Part shown: positions 50,381-59,530 of the stretch, one piece after another
Position numbering within the stretch: position 1 is the first letter of the stretch
Layout of the letters: every line of letters starts with the position of its first letter
Source: DASTCZ01 sp963704455
Lineage (GTDB): Bacteria > Acidobacteriota > Terriglobia > Acidiferrales > UBA7541
Assembly (NCBI GenBank): GCA_963704455.1
Contig: OY969905.1
Location: 4,386,499-4,450,498, forward strand
Direction: 5' to 3'
DNA length: 64,000 nt
The notes under the pieces: generated by a model
Seen by the model: the letters and a program-made list of their open reading frames with translations, nothing else
Database searches by the model: none
Told to the model about the DNA's origin: nothing
Program-made: the position numbers and the translations under genes

Positions 50381-50899
50381 ATGAACAAAAAGACAGCGGT
50401 CGTAGCATTCATTGTGCTCCTTACGTGTGCCTTGGCTGGTCAAGCATTTGCGCAGGGCCAGAAGATCGAATTCAAATCCAATGCCGATGACCTCAGGATA
50501 ATTCGCAGCGTGGTGGAGGAGTTCCGTCAGGATATTATTCACAAGGACGGGTCCGCCATAACGAAGCTCGTGCTGAACCCCAATGTGCTCTTTCATCACA
50601 TCAACAAGCAGGAAGAAGTTGATAGCGCCCGCAAATCCAACGCTCAGTTCGATGGGATTGGCCCGAGCCAGCTAGATGGATTTGTGAAATTCCTTGCTAC
50701 GTCGAAGGACAAACTCGAAGAGAAATTTCACAACATCGAGATTCGCCAGGACGGTCCTCTAGGGCTGGTGACATTTAATTACGATTTTTTCATCAACGAC
50801 AAGGTTTCCAATTCAGGCGTCGAACACTGGCAGGTGTGCAAAATTGATGGGCAGTGGAAGATCTTGTCCGTTACCTGGACGGTCTATATTCACAGCTGA
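50381..50899 (+). CDS. Exported NTF2-like protein
   Basis: 172 residues from ATG 50381; a GTG 18 bases upstream also opens the frame. Signal peptide VVAFIVLLTCALAGQAFAQ. The mature part follows the NTF2/SnoaL-like cone: an N-terminal helix (DLRIIRSVVEEFRQDIIHKD), a Val/His strand (NPNVLFHHI) and a closing sheet (GLVTFNYDFFINDKVSNSGV; EHWQVCKIDGQWKILSVTWT). Members bind small hydrophobic ligands or act as enzymes; this one has no obvious catalytic set. It lies 65 bp behind the permease. Confidence 0.75.
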   Translation: MNKKTAVVAFIVLLTCALAGQAFAQGQKIEFKSNADDLRIIRSVVEEFRQDIIHKDGSAITKLVLNPNVLFHHINKQEEVDSARKSNAQFDGIGPSQLDGFVKFLATSKDKLEEKFHNIEIRQDGPLGLVTFNYDFFINDKVSNSGVEHWQVCKIDGQWKILSVTWTVYIHS

Positions 50900-51165
50900 C
50901 AGCCAACGGCGCTCCAGAGAACAAGGCGAGCTTATGCATGGTGTCCGGAATAGACGATCGGCTGCACCGGCAATGGACCCGGCCCAGGCAAACTCTACGA
51001 GCGCGTGTAAATCGTCGAACACTGGAGCCTCCTAAAGTAATCTTAAAACCTCCTCCGAGCCAATAGCAGAATCGTGCGGAAACAGCAACATCATTGTGAG
51101 AATAATGAACTTGTGGAATTATCGGTTCTCCGCTACAACCACTCAGCAGAGACAGTGGAGGTAGG

Positions 51166-53346
51166 ATGAAGAGATCAGTGTGTAGAGTGATGGTAGGCGT
51201 CGCGGGCTTGGCGGTGCTCGGGATGACCGCAACGCTGGCCGGCGCACAAGCCAATGAAGTAAAGGAAAAGCAGCCGCTAATGGCGCAGGCTGCGGGAGCC
51301 CATCCAGCGGCTTTTACACTCAACGATGTGATGCAGGCGCCATTTCCGTCGTACATGCTGGCGGCGCCCACGGGCGCAGCCGTGGCGTGGGTATTCAACG
51401 CGAAGGGCTGCAGTAATATCTGGGTAGCAGACCGCTCCCATGGCGCGAAAGCGCGCCAGATCACACCGTACACAAAGGACGACGGTTTCGATATCGGCGA
51501 ACTCGCATGGTCGCCGGATACGAAGTCGATCGCCTTCGCACGGGGGCAGAGTCTTGAGGACGAGACTCCGGCCAACGTTAATAACTCCCCGGAAGGCCCA
51601 ATGCCCAAGGAAGTATGGGTGGTTGCCACGGCCGGCGGCGTGCCGCATAAGGTCGGCGCGGGAGACTCCCCTAGCTTCTCGCCCGATGGGAGCCGGCTGC
51701 TGTTTGTCGACAAGAAAAGAATTCTGACGGTGGCCGCGAACGGCGATGGCGACGCGCAGCTCTTGCTCATCGATCAGGGAACTGTGGACTCCCTGACCTG
51801 GGCGGCGGACGGCAAACGCCTGGCGTTCGTGAGCCACCGAGGCAGCCACTCGCTGATCGGTGTCTACGATTTCGTTGACCAAAACATCGTCTGGTTGAGT
51901 CCGAGTCTCGACTACGACAGCTCGCCTGCGTTTTCACCGGACGGGACGCGGATCGCCTTCGTTCATGTGCTGGCCGAGAAAACCCCCAACGATTTCTTCT
52001 CCCAACGTAGCGGACGACCGTGGTCGATCTGGACGGCGGACGTGAAAACCGGCCAGGGGCGGCGTGTCTGGATAGCCGACGCGGGACCCGGCAGTGTCTT
52101 CCATCCGACGCAAGGGCCGACGAACGACGCTCCCTCGGCGACGAACCTGTTCTGGACCAACCATGATGATCTCGTGTTCCCCTGGGAGAAAAGCGGCTGG
52201 CTGCATCTATATGCCGTCCCCGTGCAAGGCGGGACGGCCCGCGCACTCACGGCGGGAAAGTTCGAGGTCACACACGTGGTCTTCAGCCAAGACCGCAAGC
52301 GCCTGGTCTATTCGTCCACTCAGGATGACACCGACAGGATGCATATCTGGACGGTCGATGTCGAGCATGGTGCGGCGGTGCGCGCCGCCCAGAGCCACGC
52401 CATCGAAGACTTGCCGCAGATCGGCGCAGACGGCGCTCTTTTCGCATTGCAGAGCGACGGCAACCAGCCACCGCATCCGGTCGCGTTGAGTGCGGAGGGG
52501 CAATGGCGGCGGCTCGCTCCGGAAGCCATCCCGTCCTCCTTCCCGAGTTCCAAGCTCGTCATGCCCCAGGCCGTGACCTTTAGCGCGAAGGATCGCCAGG
52601 AAACGCACGCGCAACTGTTCCTACCACGCGAAACCACCACGAAGCCGCGCCCGGCGATTCTGTTCTTCCACGGCGGCCCTAAAAGACAGATGCTGCTGGG
52701 GTTCGATCCCAAGCGTACGTATAGCTGGATATACGCATTTAATCAGTACCTCGTCGCCGAGGGCTACATCGTGCTGTCAGTCAACTATCGCGGCGGTACC
52801 GGCTATGGCCTTGACTACAGAGAGGCCGACAACTTAGGCCCCGGCGGTGGCAGCGAGCTCAATGACCTGCTCGGCGCCATCACCTATCTGCGAGGCCGAC
52901 AGGACGTCGACTCCCATAGATTGGGCATCTGGGGGGGAAGCTATGGGGGACTCATGACGGCTCTCGGTCTTGCGCGCGCCTCGGATGCACTTGCCGCCGG
53001 TGTCGATTATTCAGGCATAAATAACTGGTCGACGTTCCTGTCCTCGGTGGGCGAGCCAATCGACGGAGCAGATGCGAACCGCCGGGCGGTGGAGTCCTCC
53101 CCCATCGCGACCATCGAGCAGTGGCACTCACCCGTGCTGCTTGTGCAGGCGGACGACGACAACATTGTACCCTCCCAGCAGGCCTCCGAACTCATCGAAG
53201 GCTTGAGGTCGCACAACATCGACCATGACGTAATCATGATTCCGAACGAGATTCATGACATGGCACGCTACTCATCGTGGATGATGTTGTTCAATGCAGC
53301 GGATCTATACTTCGATCGGCATCTCAACAAAAGGAGTTTGCCATGA
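51166..53346 (+). CDS. Exported S9 family peptidase (acylaminoacyl/dipeptidyl peptidase-like)
   Basis: 726 residues. GGAGG precedes the start; signal peptide VGVAGLAVLGMTATLAGAQA. Residues ~45-470 form a propeller with PD40-type blades (LAWSPDTKSIAFARGQ; PAFSPDGTRIAFVH). The C-terminal alpha/beta-hydrolase domain has Ser592 in GIWGGSYGGLMT, Asp665 in ADDDNIVPSQQ and His697 in NEIHDM, all expected for S9 peptidases. It trims short peptides, probably in the periplasm. It is the first gene of an operon and overlaps the RidA gene by 4 bp. Confidence 0.93.
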   Translation: MKRSVCRVMVGVAGLAVLGMTATLAGAQANEVKEKQPLMAQAAGAHPAAFTLNDVMQAPFPSYMLAAPTGAAVAWVFNAKGCSNIWVADRSHGAKARQITPYTKDDGFDIGELAWSPDTKSIAFARGQSLEDETPANVNNSPEGPMPKEVWVVATAGGVPHKVGAGDSPSFSPDGSRLLFVDKKRILTVAANGDGDAQLLLIDQGTVDSLTWAADGKRLAFVSHRGSHSLIGVYDFVDQNIVWLSPSLDYDSSPAFSPDGTRIAFVHVLAEKTPNDFFSQRSGRPWSIWTADVKTGQGRRVWIADAGPGSVFHPTQGPTNDAPSATNLFWTNHDDLVFPWEKSGWLHLYAVPVQGGTARALTAGKFEVTHVVFSQDRKRLVYSSTQDDTDRMHIWTVDVEHGAAVRAAQSHAIEDLPQIGADGALFALQSDGNQPPHPVALSAEGQWRRLAPEAIPSSFPSSKLVMPQAVTFSAKDRQETHAQLFLPRETTTKPRPAILFFHGGPKRQMLLGFDPKRTYSWIYAFNQYLVAEGYIVLSVNYRGGTGYGLDYREADNLGPGGGSELNDLLGAITYLRGRQDVDSHRLGIWGGSYGGLMTALGLARASDALAAGVDYSGINNWSTFLSSVGEPIDGADANRRAVESSPIATIEQWHSPVLLVQADDDNIVPSQQASELIEGLRSHNIDHDVIMIPNEIHDMARYSSWMMLFNAADLYFDRHLNKRSLP

Positions 53347-53723
53347 GCAAGACCGCAATTACGTCGCCCGAACTCGCGCCGCCGGTCGGCCCGTTTTCCC
53401 AAGCGATCAAAGTCGATGGTTTCATCTATTTGAGCGGTCAAGTCGGCCAAGACCCGGCCACTGGAAAGGTGGTCGTGGGGGGCATTGTGGCCGAGACGGA
53501 GCGTGTCTTCCAGAATCTCTCGGCGGTTCTCAAGGCAGCGGGCAAGCGATTCGATGATGTCGTGCGCGCCGGTGTGTATCTCACGAGCATGAGTGACTTC
53601 GCCGCGATGAATGCCATCTACGCAAAGTATTTCAGTCAGCCCTTTCCGGCCCGCACGACGATCGGAGTGGCCGCGCTGCCGCTCGGGGCCTGCGTTGAAA
53701 TCGATCTCGTCGTCAAGGCTTGA
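53343..53723 (+). CDS. RidA/YjgF-family enamine/imine deaminase
   Basis: 126 residues, starting inside the stop of the S9 gene (ATGA). The family marks are present: GPFSQAIKVDGFIYLSGQVG, the conserved Arg104 of FPARTTIGV, which anchors the substrate carboxylate, and Glu119 of GACVEIDLVVKA. Length is exactly that of RidA. It hydrolyses reactive enamines/imines made by PLP enzymes and related amino-acid turnover, in the cytoplasm as a trimer. The placement after a peptidase and before a PhzF-like enzyme suggests amino-acid catabolism. Confidence 0.93.
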   Translation: MSKTAITSPELAPPVGPFSQAIKVDGFIYLSGQVGQDPATGKVVVGGIVAETERVFQNLSAVLKAAGKRFDDVVRAGVYLTSMSDFAAMNAIYAKYFSQPFPARTTIGVAALPLGACVEIDLVVKA

Positions 53724-53746
53724 GGCAGTACAAGGAGATTGATCTC

Positions 53747-54655
53747 ATGAACTACGCATTTCACATCGTCGATGTTTTCAGTTCGGCGCCATTCGGCGGT
53801 AATCAACTCGCGGTTCTGCCTGACGCGACTGGCATTTCGGTCGAGGGCATGCAGAAGATTGCCCGCGAATTCAATTTCGGCGAAACGACCTTCGTCCTGC
53901 CGAAGAAGGATGCTGCGAACACGTGTCGGGTGCGCATCTTCACACCTCGGACGGAGCTCGACTTCGCGGGTGCTCCCTCGGTCGGCACAGCCTGTGCGCT
54001 TGTGATGCAACAGCACGTGCGGCCTAGTGATCCAATGCGGCTCATTCTTGAGGAGAATGTCGGGCCCATGACGGTTGACGTCGCTCGGCGAAACGGGGGG
54101 TTCCACGGCACTTTGACGTTAGCGGGGAACATCGAGGCACCGACCGGCACACCTTCTCCGACCGAACTCGCCGCCGTCCTATCCGTCGAGCCCGTCGCGG
54201 TGATCCAAGTCTTTTTCGCGGGCGTCGGTGTTCCACTCTGTTTTGCCCAACTGAACTCGAACGAGGCCGTCGATAGTGCGGCGATCAATCGGGCTGCCTG
54301 GGCGGCAACCCTCTCGCGAGCATGGTCTCCCCACGTCTTCTTCTTCGCGGGAGATTTACGAGATGGCGGCAACCTTTATGCGCGTATGTGGGCGCCCGCG
54401 CTGGGCGTCGAAGAAGATCCCGCGACAGGCAGTGCTTGTGCAGCCCTCGTCGGGGCAATGGCATCGAAGCCCGATTTTGGTGGGACGGCCTATCGCCTTT
54501 CGATCCAGCAAGGTGTCTTGATGGGGCGCCGAAGCGAAATCGAAGCGGAGGCGCGTAAGAGCGGAAGCGTCGTGACCTCTGTCAGCGTTGGCGGTGCCAC
54601 GGCGTACATCGCAAGCGGCGAAATCGAGGTGCCGCCGTCCGCGCTTGTGTCTTAA
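53747..54655 (+). CDS. PhzF-family isomerase-like protein
   Basis: 302 residues from ATG 53747 with AAGGAG upstream; the frame opens earlier with TTG but lacks a site. N-terminal VDVFSSAPFGGNQLAVLPDA and the catalytic-type Glu46 of FNFGETTFV are the PhzF/YddE signature. The second half has the matching GVEEDPATGSACAALVGAMA. The protein is a duplicated hotdog-like diaminopimelate-epimerase fold, cytoplasmic, commonly dimeric. Most relatives have unknown substrates, and no phenazine genes are near. It lies 23 bp behind ridA. Confidence 0.93.
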   Translation: MNYAFHIVDVFSSAPFGGNQLAVLPDATGISVEGMQKIAREFNFGETTFVLPKKDAANTCRVRIFTPRTELDFAGAPSVGTACALVMQQHVRPSDPMRLILEENVGPMTVDVARRNGGFHGTLTLAGNIEAPTGTPSPTELAAVLSVEPVAVIQVFFAGVGVPLCFAQLNSNEAVDSAAINRAAWAATLSRAWSPHVFFFAGDLRDGGNLYARMWAPALGVEEDPATGSACAALVGAMASKPDFGGTAYRLSIQQGVLMGRRSEIEAEARKSGSVVTSVSVGGATAYIASGEIEVPPSALVS

Positions 54656-54714
54656 GCCGTCGAGGGCGCCCCCATACGTGTAAACCGGCGGCAATGAGTG
54701 ACCAAGGAGATCAT

Positions 54715-55131
54715 ATGGTAGCTGCCGTAGAGATCGCCAACTTTCTCCGCAGGGAGTTCCCGCAGACGAGATGTGTTGTCGAGGCGGTCGGCGAGGGGAC
54801 ATCGACCGTCAGTCACGAGATCACCGTCCAAGACCTTCGCCCCGGCGGCACCGTATCTGGACCGGTCATGATGGCAGTGGCAGACGTCGCCCTCTACGTC
54901 GCCATTCTCGGCAAGCTGGGCATCATCCCGCTTGCTGTTACGACCAGCTTCACTATCAACTTCCTCCGGAGGCCCGCCGCCGATCGCGCCATCCTCGGGA
55001 CATGCAAGTTGATGAAAGTTGGCCACTCACTTGTGGTGGGAGACGTTGAGTTGTACTCCAGAGGACAGGATGAAATCGTTGCTCACGCCGTGGGGACCTA
55101 TTCGATACCGCGCGGGGCCGTCACACGATAA
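54715..55131 (+). CDS. PaaI-type hotdog thioesterase
   Basis: 138 residues from ATG 54715, five bases after AAGGAG; ATG 54694 is an in-frame alternative without a site. The hotdog thioesterase pattern is clear: LRPGGTVSGPVMMAVADVAL (catalytic segment with the usual Asp in VADVALY), then PLAVTTSFTINFLRRPAADR and a closing AHAVGTYSIPRG. It hydrolyses acyl-CoA or similar thioesters. Last gene of the S9-RidA-PhzF-thioesterase operon, 59 bp behind phzF-like. Confidence 0.9.
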   Translation: MVAAVEIANFLRREFPQTRCVVEAVGEGTSTVSHEITVQDLRPGGTVSGPVMMAVADVALYVAILGKLGIIPLAVTTSFTINFLRRPAADRAILGTCKLMKVGHSLVVGDVELYSRGQDEIVAHAVGTYSIPRGAVTR

Positions 55132-55588
55132 AGCGAGTCAGAACATCTGATGTTCCCCTTGGGTCACGCTGTCGTGTGAGCCGAATCGGGCAATGGAAGT
55201 TGCATGGTTCTTGCGGTATCTGAAAGTCTTCGTCGGTCGGTTTCCACTAGCACGACTCGTGGCGCGATGAGACCACGCGCGCAGCGCCTTGGGCGCGTCG
55301 CAGATTCCGTTTGTTTGCCGCGTTGAGATCGAGATGGTTGTGGAAGCATTTGTATCGGAAAGTGAATACGAACTGTGAAATGCACACGAAGAAGAAACAG
55401 AGTGGTTGTGACCCTAAGAGCTTCGCTATTCCAGGAGAGACGATGATGGAGCATAATTTGCCACGCCCGCTCAAGGCGCTTGGGTTCCTTAGTGGAATTG
55501 AAGAAGCAAAGTTTGCCTTCGACATTGGAAGTGCGCTTGCAGAATCATTTAGTTGTGCCGTACATCGGTAGCTACGAAGGGCACTGAT
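55132..55588. other. Intergenic region, no gene seen
   Basis: 457 bases after the operon. One plus-strand frame (55311-55571) has no ribosome-binding site and an atypical composition. I see no hairpin with a T tract. Confidence 0.35.
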
Positions 55589-56188
55589 ATGAGCAATTCA
55601 CGATCCGACCAAGTGACGCATGGATTTCAGTTAACGGGATATCTTCTGCTCGGTATTGCTACCGTGTGCCTCGTTCTCGGTGGAGTCATGACATTTGATC
55701 CTGCTTGGACTCCTCACCCATCATTGCTACGCACACTGTCAGGCATTGTAGAGGTTTTAGTCGCTTCTGCCATTCTGTTCCTTACTGCAGGAAGCTGGGC
55801 TAGAGGTCTCGCGGGATTTCTCTTTATCGTTTGTGCCAAAAGCCTTATTTCTATTATGATTGGGACCGTTCCCATTCCACCTTATCATCCGATTCCCTGG
55901 TACGTTTCTGCAGAGGTGGCCGGTTACTGCTTAATTGCGGGGATATTGACTCTCAAGTTCTACTCCCATCCTCCGACATTATTGGAAAAAACGAGTCTAA
56001 CTCTTTTGGTTTTTGCCACGATGGAAGGACTCATTTCCAAGACGACGGGCATATGGCCTTTCGGTGCGGGGATTCTTGCCCTTCTGATTGCGCGGGCTAT
56101 TGATTGGCGGAAGCGCGGCAGGCGCAACACTAATCGCAATAACTCTAATGTTGAAATCCGTGAGCCTTTCCACCGATCCACGATTTAG
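55589..56188 (+). CDS. Integral membrane protein, unknown
   Basis: 199 residues from ATG 55589 (GAAGGG upstream). Five to six membrane helices: FQLTGYLLLGIATVCLVLGG, GIVEVLVASAILFLTAGSW, AGFLFIVCAKSLISIMIG, VAGYCLIAGILTLKFYS, LTLLVFATMEGLISKTTG and FGAGILALLIARAID. It finishes with a basic, Asn/Arg-rich cytoplasmic tail (RKRGRRNTNRNNSN). The base composition is more AT-rich than the preceding operon. No family recognised; no transport motif seen. Confidence 0.7.
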   Translation: MSNSRSDQVTHGFQLTGYLLLGIATVCLVLGGVMTFDPAWTPHPSLLRTLSGIVEVLVASAILFLTAGSWARGLAGFLFIVCAKSLISIMIGTVPIPPYHPIPWYVSAEVAGYCLIAGILTLKFYSHPPTLLEKTSLTLLVFATMEGLISKTTGIWPFGAGILALLIARAIDWRKRGRRNTNRNNSNVEIREPFHRSTI

Positions 56189-56208
56189 CTGATCCCTTGT
56201 ATTGAATG

Positions 56209-56281
56209 GGGCGGGTGGCCCACAAATAAGGAGCCGCGAAGTTTGTGGGTGCCCCTCGATAAGAGCGAAGGCGTTGTCAAG
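56209..56281 (-). repeat. Dispersed extragenic repeat member
   Basis: GGGTGGCCCACAAA and TTTGTGGGTGCCCC make an imperfect hairpin. The right part (56255-56281) is the inverse of 32825-32851 with one mismatch over 27 bp. Confidence 0.65.
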
Positions 56282-56485
56282 GCGCAGTTTTGCCTTGCAG
56301 TGTTTTTCCCACCGCATGATCGTCAGAGTTGGTGGCGAACCGAAGCTCTGAAATTCTCACGGTGAATCATTTCCCGGTGAAGTCGTTCCACCAACCATCG
56401 ATTCGGCCATCCGCATCGGCCATGATTCTTCTATTCACGTGCCCCATTCCCTTTATTTCCTAAGTCCGGCGCGTATGATGTAGCC

Positions 56486-58192
56486 GTGCTGACGGGGTCA
56501 AAATGTTTTTGTGCGGCGTGTGTGTTGATTCTCATTCCCGCTCTGATGCGGGACAACCTTGCCACGGAACGTCAAGGCATTTCTGTTGCACAACAGAATG
56601 ATGGAGCGAGGAAGACGCAGGGTGACAAGTCTTTCCCGGGAATTGGCGCTCTGCACCACCCCATCAACACAACAAATGAAGAAACGCAGGAATTCTTTGA
56701 CAAGGGGCTCGCGTTCTTCTATGCCTTCAATTTCGACGAGGCTATGCGCTCTTTCGAGAATGCAGCCCGGCTGGATCCCCACGCAGCAATGCCGTATTGG
56801 GGCCTCGCGTTAGCAAACAGCCCAAGCTACAACAGCGGAATCTACAACACTCCCGAACGCGACAAAGCCGCCCGCGCAGCAATCCAAAAAGCCCAACAGC
56901 TTTCCGCAGCCGCTTTGCCAATCGAGCGTGCATACATTGACGCTTTGGCCCGCCGTTTCGCCGACGGTTCAAATTCAGATCCCGAGAAGCGTGCCCGCGA
57001 TTATACCAGCGCAATGCGCGAACTGAGCCATCGCTATCCCGACGACCCGGACGCCGCAACCCTTTACGCAGAAAGCCTGATGGATCTGCATCCCTACCAT
57101 CTCTGGACCTACGATGGTCAACCCGGCGAAAACACATTGGAAATTGTTTCTGTTCTCGAAGGCGTCCTGCGTCGCTGGCCCGACCACCTCGGCGCAAATC
57201 ATTACTATATCCACGCAATGGAGGCTTCCCCTTTTCCCGCCCGAGCTTTATCCAGCGCTCATCGCCTCGAAACACTCGCTCCTACGCTGGGCCATCTCGT
57301 CCACATGCCCGCGCACATCTATTTCCGGACCGGCGCCTACACTGCCGCCGAGAAAAGCACCCTCGCCGCCGCCGCAGCCGACCGCACCTATCTCCGTGAA
57401 AAAAACATTCCCAACGAGGCGTACAAACGCGCCTACGCCGAGCACAACCTCTATTTCTTGATCGCCTCCGCGAAAATGGACGGCGATTTCCCCGTGGCCA
57501 ATCAAACCGCCATTGAACTTCAGTCAATCATCCGCGCCGATCTCGCCGACCGCCCCGATGCGGAACCGTATCTCACCACGCAGCTATTCGTCCTCTTACG
57601 GTTCGCCCGTTGGGACGACATCCTCGCGATGCCACGGCCAGACGAAAGCTTGCACGGCGTAGCCTTCATTTGGCATTACGCCCGCGCCTGTTCCTTCGCC
57701 TCCAAGAAAATGTTGCAAAAGGCCGAAGCCGAGCGCGAAGCAATGGAAAAGTTGTATCCACAACATTCAGCGAACCAGCGTTTCGGAATGCTCGGTTCCT
57801 GGGCCACGCTCCATGAATTGACCGTCCAAACCCTCGATGCTCGCATCGCCGCCGCGCAAGGTGACATGGCCGGCGCGATCACGCACTGGCGCGTCGCCGT
57901 TGCCGAACAAGATCGCTCCGAACGCGCCGACTTCTACCGTGAACTCGCATCCTGGTATTACCCCATCCGCGAATCCCTTGGTGCCGCGCTCTTACGCAGC
58001 AACCAATTAGTGGAAGCCGAGCAAGTTTTCCGCGAGGACTTGCGCCACAATCCAAAGAATCCCCGTTCCCTCTTCGGCCTTTGGAAAGCTTTGGAAGCGC
58101 AAAAGAAGACTGTCGAAGCAGATCAAACAAGAAAGCTTTTTGTATCCTCATGGAAAGGTCCGGAAGACCAACTGCGAATCGAAGATTTCTAA
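56486..58192 (+). CDS. TPR-repeat protein, paralogue of 22291-23997
   Basis: 568 residues from GTG 56486, a start shared with the other copy, including the upstream TATGATGTAGCCGTG. The N-terminus has a hydrophobic run (CFCAACVLILIPALM). Family phrases: FYAFNFDEAMRSFENAARLD, PDDPDAATLYAESLMDLHPY, NHYYIHAMEASPFPARALSS, PTLGHLVHMPAHIYFRTG. TPR helices continue to the C-terminus, which ends RIEDF in both copies. Codon choice differs from the other copy (more C-ending codons), so the duplication is not recent or has been diversified. Likely exported; role unknown. Confidence 0.8.
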   Translation: MLTGSKCFCAACVLILIPALMRDNLATERQGISVAQQNDGARKTQGDKSFPGIGALHHPINTTNEETQEFFDKGLAFFYAFNFDEAMRSFENAARLDPHAAMPYWGLALANSPSYNSGIYNTPERDKAARAAIQKAQQLSAAALPIERAYIDALARRFADGSNSDPEKRARDYTSAMRELSHRYPDDPDAATLYAESLMDLHPYHLWTYDGQPGENTLEIVSVLEGVLRRWPDHLGANHYYIHAMEASPFPARALSSAHRLETLAPTLGHLVHMPAHIYFRTGAYTAAEKSTLAAAAADRTYLREKNIPNEAYKRAYAEHNLYFLIASAKMDGDFPVANQTAIELQSIIRADLADRPDAEPYLTTQLFVLLRFARWDDILAMPRPDESLHGVAFIWHYARACSFASKKMLQKAEAEREAMEKLYPQHSANQRFGMLGSWATLHELTVQTLDARIAAAQGDMAGAITHWRVAVAEQDRSERADFYRELASWYYPIRESLGAALLRSNQLVEAEQVFREDLRHNPKNPRSLFGLWKALEAQKKTVEADQTRKLFVSSWKGPEDQLRIEDF

Positions 58193-58498
58193 TCGCTATC
58201 TGGCACTTGATTTAGCCGCGCATCGACGGGATCGCAATCTACTTTGCCCCAAATCATATGATTTGGGGCAGCAAAGCAATCGGATGCCTTCGAAGACACT
58301 TTCTCAGACCTCCTGGTTCCGAACCAGGTGCCAGCACTTGTTGAAATTTATGGATTCTTGTTGATTTCAAATGATCGCTGTTGAAACGCTCACGACCTGG
58401 TTGTTAAAAGCTATTTAATCTTGGTCAAGTTGCACGCCGTCTCGGTTACTAAATTATCCAAACACTGGAAGTTGGACAACGCGCAGACATTTTGCATT
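58193..58498. other. 3' flank of the TPR gene, no gene seen
   Basis: 306 bases. The first ~70 resemble the sequence behind the other TPR paralogue (GCAATC, TTGCCCCAAATCAT). The rest shows no gene. Confidence 0.5.
58246..58269. terminator. 24-bp perfect palindrome behind the TPR gene
   Basis: 12-bp arms GCCCCAAATCAT and ATGATTTGGGGC meet without spacer, 54 bp after the stop. No T tract follows. Only one arm is kept behind the paralogue at 22.2 kb. It could end transcription or bind a dimeric protein. Confidence 0.5.
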
Positions 58499-59476
58499 TT
58501 AGCGACCTTCATGGGCAAATGCAGCAGGCTGTGTGTTCGACAACTGATAAACGCGGACGTATTCCACTCGCATCGACGCAGGGAAAATTGTCGTTGAGTC
58601 GGGCGGGCCGGGCCAATTGCCTCCGACAGCAAGGTTTAGAAGGATGAAGAAAGGATGGTTGAAGACCCATTGCGCACCTTTCGGAAGATCGGCTTGAGTC
58701 CGAGTAGCATATAAATCCTTGTCCACATAGAAGCGGACTTCATTCGGCTCCCACTCAACCGCAAAAATGTGGTAGTCATCCGCGAAACGCTGTCCGCTGG
58801 AGAGCGTGAACGCGGAACTAATTCCGTTGTCTCCAGAGTAGCCGGGACCGTGGATAGTCCCGTGCATTGTTGAGGGTTCTTTGCTCTCCATGATGTCAAT
58901 CTCACCGCAAGAGGGCCAACCTACTGATTTGATGTTGCCACCAAGCAACCAGAAAGCTGGCCAAAGCCCCGGACCCGAGGGAATCTTGATGCGCGCTTCG
59001 AAACGGCCGTAAAGCTGAGAGAATAGCTCCCGAGTTTTGAGGCGTGCTGAAGTAAAATTCCTCGTAACACCGAAGGAATCGGCGAAAGTCTCCCGAAGGG
59101 CTGTGATCACGAGATTGCCATTCCGGATGACGACGTTATTCGAGCGAGTGGTGTAATACTGCAACTCGTTGTTTCCCCAGCCGTTTTGTCCAACGCCCTC
59201 GTCGTAGGCCCACTTCGTCGAGTCCGGCGCTGAGCCATCCGGCTTGTTGAATTCGTCGCTCCATACGAGAACCCATGGCCAATTGCCAACGTTTTGTCCA
59301 GAACTGGAACTTCCACCGGGCTCCACGGTGAGGGGAGAAGGTAGTAGTTCGGCCGCTTGGCTTTTGAAGCTTTGAGCAAGGAGTGTTCGAGGCGCGGAAG
59401 TGCACTTCCAACCTCCGAAAGCAAGAAAGAGGGCGAGTGCAAAAATTAACCATAACCACTTCGGTCCTGGAACCAT
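58499..59476 (-). CDS. Secreted GH16 family endo-beta-glucanase
   Basis: 325 residues. A hydrophobic N-terminus (WLWLIFALALFLAFGGWKC) exports it; the Cys might be lipidated. The GH16 jelly roll has WVLVWSDEFN, GNNELQYYTTRSNNV, YGRFEARIKIPSG, LWPAFWLLG and the catalytic GEIDIMES with Glu192 as nucleophile, Asp194 and Glu197 as acid/base; the extra Met places it with laminarinases (beta-1,3-glucanases). It lies 54 bp behind the GH3 gene on the same strand, so the two probably degrade one glucan. Confidence 0.92.
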   Translation of the reverse strand: MVPGPKWLWLIFALALFLAFGGWKCTSAPRTLLAQSFKSQAAELLPSPLTVEPGGSSSSGQNVGNWPWVLVWSDEFNKPDGSAPDSTKWAYDEGVGQNGWGNNELQYYTTRSNNVVIRNGNLVITALRETFADSFGVTRNFTSARLKTRELFSQLYGRFEARIKIPSGPGLWPAFWLLGGNIKSVGWPSCGEIDIMESKEPSTMHGTIHGPGYSGDNGISSAFTLSSGQRFADDYHIFAVEWEPNEVRFYVDKDLYATRTQADLPKGAQWVFNHPFFILLNLAVGGNWPGPPDSTTIFPASMRVEYVRVYQLSNTQPAAFAHEGR

Positions 59477-59530
59477 CCCCCTATCGCTCCCCCAGGCAGC
59501 GTTTCGAACCGCATCGGTCAGCTAATGCTT

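Noticed and set aside
53747..54655. A phenazine biosynthesis gene
   Set aside because: The PhzF fold is clear, but none of the other phz genes is nearby and most PhzF-like proteins have other roles.
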